Shown here piece by piece: positions 1 to 4,523 of a DNA stretch of 9,496 nt. Origin of the DNA: an uncultured Burkholderiaceae bacterium (lineage in GTDB: Bacteria; Pseudomonadota; Gammaproteobacteria; Burkholderiales; Burkholderiaceae); the NCBI GenBank assembly GCA_937871985.1, contig CALMPB010000230.1, positions 1-9,496 of the forward strand, read 5' to 3'. A model generated the notes under the pieces. That model did no database searches and was not told the DNA's origin. It worked only from the letters and a program-made list of their open reading frames with translations. Position 1 is the stretch's first letter, and each line of letters opens with the position of its first letter. The translations under genes were made by a program, and so were the position numbers.

Positions 1-8
1 CTTTTCCC

Positions 9-155
9 CTAAAAACCCGCTGCCGACAGGATGATGTCGGCGCTTAACCAGCCCACCACAAACAAGATGGTCAGCGGCACGGCGTACCATGGCATCGGTT
101 CTTCGCCCGGCTGCCGGTAGCGTCCGAGAGTGATGCGGCTCCAGAGCGTTTTCAT
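9..155 (-). CDS. 48-aa membrane microprotein, unknown function
   Basis: A short leftward reading frame of 48 residues beginning MKTLWSRITLGRY. The N-terminal 25 residues are polar and basic (R, K, E). They are followed by one hydrophobic segment at about residues 25-46 (VPLTILFVVGWL then IILSAAGF), so it is probably a single-span inner-membrane peptide with a cytoplasmic N-terminus. Its ATG (155-153) overlaps the TGA (154-152) of the upstream 78-aa gene as ATGA, which implies translational coupling in the leftward operon. I do not recognise a family. Small membrane peptides in phage leftward operons are often host-takeover or exclusion factors, but nothing in this sequence proves that. Confidence 0.6.
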   Translation of the reverse strand: MKTLWSRITLGRYRQPGEEPMPWYAVPLTILFVVGWLSADIILSAAGF

Positions 156-388
156 CTCACCTCCAGATATCGGATTTCCCACATTTCGTACTCATCCGGA
201 TCAGCTTCGTCGGCCAGTGCCTGGGCATGGCCGAGGATAATTTCGCCCCAATACTCTGGTGATTTACCAAGGAAGGAACGGTTGTGCTTGAGAGAAAAGA
301 CAAGCTCAGCGGCGACTTTTTCAGGATCAAGGTCAACGCAATCCTGATCAATGACGCCGGAGTCGGGGTCGCGCGTGATTGCTAACAT
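152..388 (-). CDS. Hypothetical acidic phage protein, 78 aa
   Basis: A 78-residue acidic, soluble protein (MLAITRDPDSGVIDQDCVDLD...) with many Asp and Glu residues and no membrane segment. The start is supported by GGGAG about 5-10 nt upstream. That motif lies in the short palindrome GGGAGACTCCC immediately before the ATG, so the ribosome site could pair with itself. Its stop overlaps the start of the 48-aa membrane microprotein. The gene follows the DUF1566 gene after a 57-nt gap holding a terminator-like hairpin. I do not recognise the family. It is probably expressed in the leftward early operon. Confidence 0.7.
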   Translation of the reverse strand: MLAITRDPDSGVIDQDCVDLDPEKVAAELVFSLKHNRSFLGKSPEYWGEIILGHAQALADEADPDEYEMWEIRYLEVR

Positions 389-400
389 GGGAGTCTCCCG

Positions 401-432
401 AATGAGGGAAAAGGCTGCGGGCTATGCCCGCA
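401..432 (-). terminator. Weak intrinsic-terminator-like hairpin
   Basis: A perfect 7-bp GC-rich stem (TGCGGGC 416-422 / GCCCGCA 426-432) with a 3-nt loop. On the minus strand it is followed by GCCTTTTCCC. The T-run is short and interrupted, so it may only attenuate transcription between the DUF1566 gene and the two small genes beyond it. Confidence 0.4.
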
Positions 433-445
433 AAGGGGTGAAGGG

Positions 446-919
446 TTAAATAGATAATCTGCGGAAGGGACGGACACGAAACTCGGCGCGGCGGTAGTGC
501 GTGAGCACGCTGCCGTGCTCGAAGTCCACGGCCCAAGCGGTGCCGGAGCCGTAGGGCGTGGACGTCCAGTGCCAAACCTTTTCGAATTTGTTCTGAATAT
601 AGATTCGAGCGATTTCAAGCTGCTCCCGATTCGGCAAGAACCAGTCATCGAGGCCACCACCGCGGTAGTCGGCCGCGAAGGTCTTGGCGTCGCCCCATTC
701 CTTGTCACCCAGGGACTCGTTCGCAGCGATCAGGTGAACGAGCTTTCCGTCCTCCCAGTGCGGCCCGGCGTAAATGCCACCCTGCAACTCGGCGCCGAAT
801 GGCGCGGGCAGCGCGAGCGAGGGCGCATTGGCCGGCTCAGCCGCGATCAGTGAGAGCAGGGCAGCCAGTGGCACGTTCAAGGTCTGGCCGGGGATTTGGA
901 TGTTGATGTGTTGGGTCAT
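446..919 (-). CDS. DUF1566 (Lcl C-terminal domain) phage protein
   Basis: A 157-aa protein with the hallmarks of the DUF1566 domain. These are the run DDWFLPNREQLEIA at residues 91-104 (family pattern GWRLPTxxEL), HWTST at 117-121 (family Y/W-SST), AWAVDFEHGS at 128-137 and a C-terminal RVRPFRRL at 148-155 (family VRPVR). DUF1566 domains have a C-type-lectin or formylglycine-enzyme-like fold and are common in phage and surface proteins, usually as ligand-binding modules. The N-terminal 90 residues look phage-specific, with a hydrophobic stretch at 17-28. The start is supported by GAGGA 6 nt upstream. Its role is unknown. The C-terminus does not show the AAC-rich codon pattern of a diversified retroelement target, and no reverse transcriptase is present in the window. 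Confidence 0.8.
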   Translation of the reverse strand: MTQHINIQIPGQTLNVPLAALLSLIAAEPANAPSLALPAPFGAELQGGIYAGPHWEDGKLVHLIAANESLGDKEWGDAKTFAADYRGGGLDDWFLPNREQLEIARIYIQNKFEKVWHWTSTPYGSGTAWAVDFEHGSVLTHYRRAEFRVRPFRRLSI

Positions 920-939
920 GGTGTCCTCGTGTATGTAAT

Positions 940-1027
940 TGGTGCCGCTGGCGGGAATCGAACCGAAGCGCCGTCGCGCTCGCGCCTCCCGATTAAGAAT
1001 CGAGTGCTCTCCATGAGCTACAGCGGT
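940..1027 (-). tRNA. Aberrant tRNA-like gene, CUU (Lys) anticodon
   Basis: Read on the minus strand from 1027, the parts are an acceptor strand ACCGCTG, TA, a D-stem GCTC/GAGC with a 5-nt loop ATGGA, an anticodon stem CTCGA/TCGGG with loop TTCTTAA (U33, anticodon CUU, A37), T-loop TTCGATT, 3' acceptor CAGCGGC, discriminator A and an encoded CCA. Several things are odd. The 1:72 pair is A-C. The D-loop is short. There is about 20 nt of GC-rich variable arm, whereas bacterial tRNA-Lys has only five nucleotides there. The T-stem is poorly paired (TTCGG against CCCGC). It may be a functional phage tRNA, a decayed one, or a tRNA mimic. It lies between two leftward genes and would be co-transcribed with them. 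Confidence 0.6.
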
Positions 1028-1048
1028 AGAAAGTGGTGATAGGCCCGT

Positions 1049-1393
1049 TCAGTACGGGCGCCAGATTGGCATGGGGCGCTTCGTTTTCTTGCTCAAGATG
1101 GGATTGCCGACTTCATCGCGCTTAACGTCTCGCACCATGACCTTCAGCCGTGATGCGCGAGTCGTGCGCTGCGCCAGGGTGATCCAGTCCTGGCAAAACT
1201 GGGGCGCATCCATCAGGCCGGAAAGCTGCCGGGCCTTTCCCTTGGTAAGGATGTTTTCTGCCTGCTCGGCGCGCCAGGCGGCTATTTCGTCCGGCGCGTA
1301 ATCGCGCCCATCATCGCGCCGGGGGGGGCTCTTGCGTGCTGCCAAGGCTTTGGCAAGCGCTTCAGTCATTCCGTATACGCAGAATCCGCTCAT
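1049..1393 (-). CDS. Conserved phage hypothetical protein (MSGFCVYG family), 114 aa
   Basis: A basic 114-aa protein beginning MSGFCVYGMTEALAKALAARK, with DAPQFCQDWI near the middle and a C-terminus KRPMPIWRPY. I recognise this general pattern from betaproteobacterial prophages (an early-region protein of unknown function), but I cannot name a domain. The ATG at 1393 is preferred over an in-frame upstream ATG at 1432. It has AAAGGAG 6 nt upstream, and its ATGA overlaps the stop of the 59-aa gene just before it. It is part of the PL operon and probably acts early, either on host functions or as a small regulatory protein. No membrane segment or catalytic motif is visible. Confidence 0.8.
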   Translation of the reverse strand: MSGFCVYGMTEALAKALAARKSPPRRDDGRDYAPDEIAAWRAEQAENILTKGKARQLSGLMDAPQFCQDWITLAQRTTRASRLKVMVRDVKRDEVGNPILSKKTKRPMPIWRPY

Positions 1394-1569
1394 GTTGGCT
1401 CCTTTGGCTTCCAGCGCGGTGCTGGTGTGCAATGGTGATTAACAGCCGCCTCTTGTGCTGTTTCGTGCGCTTGACTTAAAGGTATGTGCTGAGCAAAAAC
1501 AGCCCGGCAGTGATTGCAGAACACCGAAGCTTCTTTCAGGGCGTTTACACCCCAAGTGACGTAGCTCAT
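1390..1569 (-). CDS. 59-aa Cys/His microprotein, possible zinc binder
   Basis: A 59-residue reading frame starting MSYVTWGVNALKEASVF. It contains CNHC at residues 18-21 and HHC at 45-47, which could together bind a zinc ion. The C-terminus is basic and proline-rich (RWKPKEPT). The ribosome site is excellent (AGGAGG 5 nt before the ATG), and the TGA stop overlaps the next ATG as ATGA. These two points support a real coding gene despite its length. It is the first gene of the leftward early operon after the structured leader. I do not recognise the family. A zinc-binding adaptor or host-interaction peptide is a reasonable guess. Confidence 0.7.
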   Translation of the reverse strand: MSYVTWGVNALKEASVFCNHCRAVFAQHIPLSQAHETAQEAAVNHHCTPAPRWKPKEPT

Positions 1570-1630
1570 GGATTCCTCCTGTGGTCATCAGTAGCGGTTC
1601 TCATTGGAAAGCCGCTGCGGATAACTTCCG

Positions 1631-1742
1631 GACAGCCAGCCCCGCAGCAACTCCCGCCCCAATTGGCGGCTCTGGGTGACTGGCTGTCGATCAATCAAGC
1701 TCTGGCCTGTAGCCACTCCTTGCGGCCAGTCCGTTGCTTGAT
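1631..1742 (-). other. Structured RNA leader of the leftward operon
   Basis: Two stable stem-loops lie side by side in the untranslated leader. The first pairs 1631-1639 with 1680-1688 (9 bp, GACAGCCAG/CTGGCTGTC) and encloses a smaller stem 1654-1658/1665-1669. The second pairs 1694-1700 with 1736-1742 (7 bp) and then 1702-1707 with 1724-1729 (6 bp). No convincing gene is seen in 1570-1830. The fold could be a cis-acting antitermination or attenuator RNA, or a small RNA. Direction and function are inferred from its place between PL and the first gene. Confidence 0.5.
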
Positions 1743-1832
1743 AGTCCCCGGTCTATACATTCAGGCGTGGGGAGTTGCCACCTGCGCTTACCGCCCAATA
1801 AGGGCATAGGCGTATTCCATGGCTGGATAGAT

Positions 1833-1844
1833 TGTTAAAGAGCA
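1833..1844 (-). promoter_or_regulatory. rRNA-operon-type boxA (nut-like antitermination site)
   Basis: On the minus strand the sequence TGCTCTTTAACA matches the 12-nt boxA of E. coli rRNA operons exactly (from known boxA sequence). It lies about 90 nt downstream of the PL start. A boxB-like hairpin, CACC-GCGAA-GGTG (1872-1884), sits 27 nt upstream of it in the transcript, the boxB-then-boxA order of rRNA leaders. BoxA recruits NusB/NusE to make polymerase termination-resistant. Confidence 0.7.
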
Positions 1845-1871
1845 ATCCGGACTTGCCGGGGTACTGCTGCC

Positions 1872-1884
1872 CACCTTCGCGGTG
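1872..1884 (-). promoter_or_regulatory. boxB-like hairpin of the nut-like site
   Basis: The transcript CACCGCGAAGGTG has a 4-bp stem and a GCGAA pentaloop that could form a GNRA-like fold, as lambdoid boxB loops do. The stem is short, so this is only suggestive. Support comes mainly from the nearby boxA. Confidence 0.35.
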
Positions 1885-1929
1885 CTGGCCTTTGGCTCGA
1901 AGCGGTGCGTTTGGTGAGGCGATGTGTGA

Positions 1930-1958
1930 ATATTAGCGCCGCTGATTATATATGTCAA
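1930..1958 (-). promoter_or_regulatory. Leftward early promoter PL
   Basis: On the minus strand there is a perfect -35 TTGACA (1958-1953), a 17-nt spacer and -10 TAATAT (1935-1930). It is nearly consensus and should be strong. It is the inverted copy of PR and lies within the palindromic operator block 1931-1972, so repressor binding would cover both hexamers. It drives the leftward operon. Confidence 0.9.
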
Positions 1959-1972
1959 CAGCGGCGCTAATA
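1931..1972. promoter_or_regulatory. OL operator block
   Basis: A perfect inverted repeat with 14-bp arms (1931-1944 and 1959-1972) around a 14-bp centre. Each arm contains a 9-bp palindromic unit, AGCGCCGCT (1935-1943) and AGCGGCGCT (1960-1968), with centres 25 bp apart. One unit touches the -10 and the other lies just upstream of the -35 of PL. These are the likely binding sites of the phage repressor and Cro-like protein. Confidence 0.8.
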
Positions 1973-2013
1973 TAAATAGCACATTTAAGGGAAAACCCTA
2001 GTTATAGCGAACA

Positions 2014-2041
2014 GCCAAAAGAAAACCCGCCGAGGCGGGTT
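2014..2041 (-). terminator. Intrinsic terminator of the repressor operon
   Basis: A stem AACCCGCC (2024-2031) / GGCGGGTT (2034-2041) is followed on the minus strand by TTTTCTTTT. It lies 37 nt beyond the stop of the membrane protein gene and would separate repressor transcription from PL. The stretch 1973-2013 otherwise holds only a short palindrome, AGGGAAAACCCT (1988-1999), of unknown role upstream of PL. Confidence 0.85.
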
Positions 2042-2077
2042 GTGGGATGCAACGATGCTTGAGACTGATTCAGATAT

Positions 2078-2461
2078 CTATGACTTATCCTTGGATTCGT
2101 TCTGATGCACATCAAATATTAAATTTTGCGTATCGTTGTGCATCCATTGGTTCTGTGCGTACAAGTCTCGAATTATGCCATTCTGATATTCAATAAGGCG
2201 CCGCATCCTTATGTCGGATTTCCTTCTGTCAGCGTCGTAGCTCAGAATTAATACAGGAAGCAATGTGAGCCCTATCGTTGCGGCCCAGTTTCCAAAAGCC
2301 TGCCAAAATATGACCCCATAGATCGCGATGCATAGCAAGTATGAAAGCGGGCCTGGGATCGATTTTTCATCTTTGTGTAATTCTTCCAGCACGAACCTGT
2401 TCGCATGTTCGACGCCAGTTAGTCGTTCCGAGAGGGGCGGCGTGTCGTTGTATTCAGTCAT
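2078..2461 (-). CDS. Two-TM membrane protein in the rex position (putative exclusion protein)
   Basis: A 127-aa protein. It has a polar N-terminus of about 36 residues and two hydrophobic segments at about 38-57 (PLSYLLCIAIYGVIFWQAF) and 59-76 (AATIGLTLLPVLILSY). A charged cytoplasmic-type tail follows, starting DADRRK. The ATG at 2461 is chosen over an upstream in-frame ATG at 2506 because it sits 2 nt after the repressor stop with AAGG about 9 nt upstream. The gene is therefore co-transcribed with the repressor and expected to be on in the lysogen. Lambda's rex genes occupy this position, so a superinfection-exclusion or lysogen-fitness role is inferred. There is no sequence similarity to Rex that I can see. 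Confidence 0.75.
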   Translation of the reverse strand: MTEYNDTPPLSERLTGVEHANRFVLEELHKDEKSIPGPLSYLLCIAIYGVIFWQAFGNWAATIGLTLLPVLILSYDADRRKSDIRMRRLIEYQNGIIRDLYAQNQWMHNDTQNLIFDVHQNESKDKS

Positions 2462-2463
2462 GG

Positions 2464-3237
2464 CTAAGCCTTCCCTAGCGTCCACCAAGCCAATACCTTG
2501 CCGCACACAGTGATAGCATCGCTGGCGTGGCGCAGGTCATACCTTTCTTCATCCGGGTACTCCGTCACGTTGTCGCTGCGGATCACTAGCGTTCCGTTGG
2601 CAAGGATCATCGCCTTCTTGAGAATCAGGCGCCCAGCGACATCTAGCACATAAATGCCAGCGGTTTCGATGCTTCGGCATTCCACGTCCACGAAAACAAG
2701 GTCTTTGTCCTTGATTGTTGGAGCCATACTGTTGCCATTCCCGGTAAGCACCTTAATTCGAGTCGGATTCGTTGTGCCCACCTCCTGTCGTACCCACTGT
2801 TCTAACACGTCCAGATACTGAACAATCTGGACTGGTTCAGTCAGAACTAGCCCGCGTCCCATGGAGGGCTCGGGGGAGAGATGCTCTAAGCGAATATAGC
2901 CAGGCGGCGGTTTATTTTGCTGGCGTCCATAATGCGCAGTTGGTTCACGCATCTGTAGCGCATCAGCCTGACCGACCGCAATCTTGTCGGCCTCGGCGGC
3001 CAATCGCGGGCTAAAGTCTTCAATCTTGCACCCCAGCCCACTTGCAAACCCTACGGCCGCCTTAAGGCTAAGCGCTGACCGCCCTGCAAGAAAGTTGGCG
3101 ACTGCTCCTTGATTTCCAATGTCGAAATCCTCTCCGAATTCGGCTTGCGTGCTGGGCTTTTTCTCGTCCCAGATCGCCTTGAGCTTCCTTGCCTCAAGCC
3201 GATGTTCGTCTGTGATCTTTGCTTTTTTTGGGTCCAT
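2464..3237 (-). CDS. Phage repressor, CI/LexA-like (HTH + S24 domain)
   Basis: A 257-aa lysogeny repressor. The N-terminal DNA-binding region at about residues 11-75 carries a helix-turn-helix pattern (STQAEFGEDFDIGNQGAVANFLAGR). A linker at about 80-125 follows, then a C-terminal S24/LexA-type domain. That domain has GNSMAPTI with catalytic Ser170 and GRLILKK with Lys207, and their 37-residue spacing is the same as in LexA (S119/K156). It should bind the operators at PL and PR and silence both. No Ala-Gly or Cys-Gly dipeptide is seen at the expected cleavage position about 35 residues before Ser170 (MGRGLVLTEPV there), so classic RecA-stimulated self-cleavage is doubtful. The start lies 6 nt from a possible -10 and lacks a Shine-Dalgarno, so the mRNA may be leaderless. 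Confidence 0.92.
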   Translation of the reverse strand: MDPKKAKITDEHRLEARKLKAIWDEKKPSTQAEFGEDFDIGNQGAVANFLAGRSALSLKAAVGFASGLGCKIEDFSPRLAAEADKIAVGQADALQMREPTAHYGRQQNKPPPGYIRLEHLSPEPSMGRGLVLTEPVQIVQYLDVLEQWVRQEVGTTNPTRIKVLTGNGNSMAPTIKDKDLVFVDVECRSIETAGIYVLDVAGRLILKKAMILANGTLVIRSDNVTEYPDEERYDLRHASDAITVCGKVLAWWTLGKA

Positions 3238-3243
3238 TTTGAA

Positions 3244-3271
3244 ACATTACCAGCACTAATAAGTTTAACAA
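3244..3271 (-). promoter_or_regulatory. Possible repressor-maintenance promoter (PRM)
   Basis: On the minus strand TTGTTA (3271-3266), a 16-nt spacer and TAATGT (3249-3244, preceded by TGG as in extended -10 promoters) form a weak promoter. It starts transcription at about the repressor ATG (3237). Its -35 abuts the operator arm 3275-3284, where bound repressor could activate it as lambda CI does. The match to consensus is poor, so this is tentative. Confidence 0.45.
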
Positions 3272-3274
3272 AAC

Positions 3275-3314
3275 AGCGCCGCTGTTGACATATATAATCA
3301 GCGGCGCTAATATT
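3275..3314. repeat. 40-bp promoter/operator repeat (PR copy; inverted copy at 1929-1968)
   Basis: These 40 bp are identical to the reverse complement of 1929-1968. They contain two palindromic operator units (3275-3283 and 3300-3308, centres 25 bp apart) and both promoter hexamers. Outside the block the two sites diverge at once, so the identity reflects a duplicated regulatory unit flanking the repressor operon. Confidence 0.92.
3285..3313 (+). promoter_or_regulatory. Rightward early promoter PR
   Basis: TTGACA (3285-3290), a 17-nt spacer and TAATAT (3308-3313). Only six nucleotides separate the -10 from the Cro-like ATG at 3320, so transcription should begin at or within a base or two of the start codon. 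The promoter is covered by the OR sites. Confidence 0.9.
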
Positions 3315-3319
3315 GGCGC

Positions 3320-3541
3320 ATGAGCCATATCCATTTCATTCGAAAGAGGCTTGGTATTACGCAATCTGCACTTGCTGCGGGTATCGGCGTGACCCAAGGA
3401 AACGTCTCCCATTACGAGCGCGGCCAGACGGTACCGCCCGATGTAGCCGCCCGTTTAATCGAATTCGCTTCGTCCGCTGGGCTGCGCCTGACATTCGATG
3501 ACGTCTACAAACCTGAACCCAAAGAGGCCGCTCATGACTGA
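3320..3541 (+). CDS. cro: Cro-like HTH repressor
   Basis: A 73-aa single-domain XRE-type DNA-binding protein. The helix-turn-helix spans about residues 8-35 (IRKRLGITQSALAAGIGVTQ then GNVSHYERG), followed by a short helix-rich tail (PPDVAARLIEFASSAGLRL). It sits directly behind PR and diverges from the LexA-like repressor, the classic place of Cro, which competes at the operators and favours lytic growth. The HTH begins right after the ATG, so no later start is possible. There is no ribosome site because the message probably begins at the AUG itself. Its end overlaps by 8 nt a possible small membrane ORF starting at 3534. Confidence 0.9.
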   Translation: MSHIHFIRKRLGITQSALAAGIGVTQGNVSHYERGQTVPPDVAARLIEFASSAGLRLTFDDVYKPEPKEAAHD

Positions 3542-3761
3542 GATCCTTTTACTAATTCAATCCGCGTCGCTGTTGATCATTGCTGTGATCTTGGTCTTTG
3601 TTGAAAGAAAGCTTCTGCTGCTGTGGAGATTGATGTTTAACGAGGTTCGTTGCTTGGAGGCCGAGCGGAATCGCAGCGCTAAAGTCAACTCGACGGGTTC
3701 GGGATTCATGGCGAGCGGTAGCAAGTCGAAGTCCACATCCACAAAATCGGACGGAGCATGA
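3534..3761 (+). CDS. Possible small membrane protein (conflicts with antisense gene)
   Basis: A 75-aa frame (MTEILLLIQSASLLIIAVIL...) with one strong hydrophobic segment at residues 3-28 and a Ser/Lys-rich tail. It has GAGG 9 nt upstream and overlaps the end of the Cro-like gene by 8 nt, as expected of a coupled second gene of the PR operon. However, over 200 nt of it is antisense to the leftward 157-aa gene at 3557-4030, which reads as a better protein. The two are unlikely to be equally functional. I regard this as the weaker candidate. Confidence 0.3.
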   Translation: MTEILLLIQSASLLIIAVILVFVERKLLLLWRLMFNEVRCLEAERNRSAKVNSTGSGFMASGSKSKSTSTKSDGA

Positions 3762-4030
3762 GCAAGACCGTATTTTTCATCCCCGCTCGCGTTGCCGTAG
3801 ACCACTACGGCGACACGTGCTCCAGGCACCGAGATTCGGCGAATCACAACTTGATGGCCCGCTGGGAAAACCGTCAGATTGATGATCACAAGCCCCTCAG
3901 TCGTCGATATCTCGCGAATCTTTACGGGTGGCGCACTCCTCGCCATTTCTTCGCGTTGTGCTCGCGCAAGGTAGATCGCGGATGCCGCGGTGGCAATGGC
4001 CGTCACGATGGCGGTTGCTTCGATGATCAT
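3557..4030 (-). CDS. Leftward membrane-anchored beta-rich protein, possible lysogenic-conversion gene
   Basis: A 157-aa protein. It has an N-terminal hydrophobic anchor (residues 2-20, IIEATAIVTAIATAASAIYL), a basic or charged stretch (ARAQREEMARS), then a beta-strand-like region rich in V, I and T (LVIINLTVFPAGHQVVIRRI, ARVAVVVYG, VELTLALRF). The ATG at 4030 has GAGAGGAAG directly upstream. A longer open frame extends to 4483, but that part reads as an antisense shadow. The gene opposes PR transcription and sits just past the Cro-like gene, so it is probably a separately expressed accessory gene. No family recognised. The last 25 residues are less convincing than the rest. Confidence 0.65.
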   Translation of the reverse strand: MIIEATAIVTAIATAASAIYLARAQREEMARSAPPVKIREISTTEGLVIINLTVFPAGHQVVIRRISVPGARVAVVVYGNASGDEKYGLAHAPSDFVDVDFDLLPLAMNPEPVELTLALRFRSASKQRTSLNINLHSSRSFLSTKTKITAMINSDAD

Positions 4031-4079
4031 CTTCCTCTCTCCATTCCTTTTGTTTGGCTCAAACTCAAAAAGGCCGACC

Positions 4080-4523
4080 ATGCGTGAAATCACTCTTCGC
4101 CCTGGTGAATCCATCACCATTGGCGACACAATCGTTAAGGCGGCACACGCCGAGTCATTCATCGGCCAAATAAACTCGGCGTCCAGGGCTCCGGCTGTTG
4201 GGCGCTGGTACGACGAAATCAACCATCCCCCGATTCCGTACTGGAAAAACGCCCCCGAACTGCAAACGACTCTATCGCAAGAAGCTTCGTATACGAAGAC
4301 AGCAACCGAACTGGCCGCTGATGCGGCCCACCAGTGGGCCCACACGTTCTCAATCGCAAAGCAGCAGATGTACGCGCTTGGGCATACCAAAGCCTCCAAA
4401 AATTGCGCCAGCGCTGGCGACGTGGCGACATTTCGCCGCTTTGAGGACGCATTAATGGTGGGTCGGGCATTGCAAGCAAGCATTCCTGGTTCGGCGCTAA
4501 CTCTGCCAGATAGCCATGAATAG
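4080..4523 (+). CDS. Hypothetical phage protein, 147 aa
   Basis: A 147-aa soluble protein beginning MREITLRPGESITIGDTIVK. The N-terminus reads as short beta strands (LRPGESITIGD), and the C-terminal half is helical and Ala/Gln-rich (SYTKTATELAADAAHQWAHT). The ATG at 4080 has AAGG about 8 nt upstream. In-frame upstream ATGs read into sequence antisense to the leftward gene and were not used. It diverges from that gene across 49 nt. Its stop overlaps the next rightward ATG (4516) by 8 nt. Family and function not recognised. Confidence 0.65.
   Translation: MREITLRPGESITIGDTIVKAAHAESFIGQINSASRAPAVGRWYDEINHPPIPYWKNAPELQTTLSQEASYTKTATELAADAAHQWAHTFSIAKQQMYALGHTKASKNCASAGDVATFRRFEDALMVGRALQASIPGSALTLPDSHE

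Noticed and set aside
446..919. DUF1566 gene as a target of a diversity-generating retroelement
   Set aside because: No reverse transcriptase or template repeat was seen, and the C-terminal codons lack the AAC-rich pattern of variable repeats.
940..1027. Phage attachment site (attP) at the tRNA-like gene
   Set aside because: No integrase gene is near, and there is no second copy of the tRNA end in the window to suggest an att core.
1486..1809. Plus-strand 107-aa open frame
   Set aside because: It is antisense to the 59-aa gene and the structured leader, lacks a ribosome site and reads as non-protein-like sequence.
3758..4087. Plus-strand 109-aa open frame following the small membrane ORF
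   Set aside because: Its composition (many R, H, C, W) is that of an antisense shadow of the leftward 157-aa gene, despite an ATGA overlap at its start.
4031..4483. N-terminal extension of the leftward 3557-4030 gene
   Set aside because: The extension is the antisense of the 147-aa rightward gene, and a strong ribosome site supports the start at 4030.
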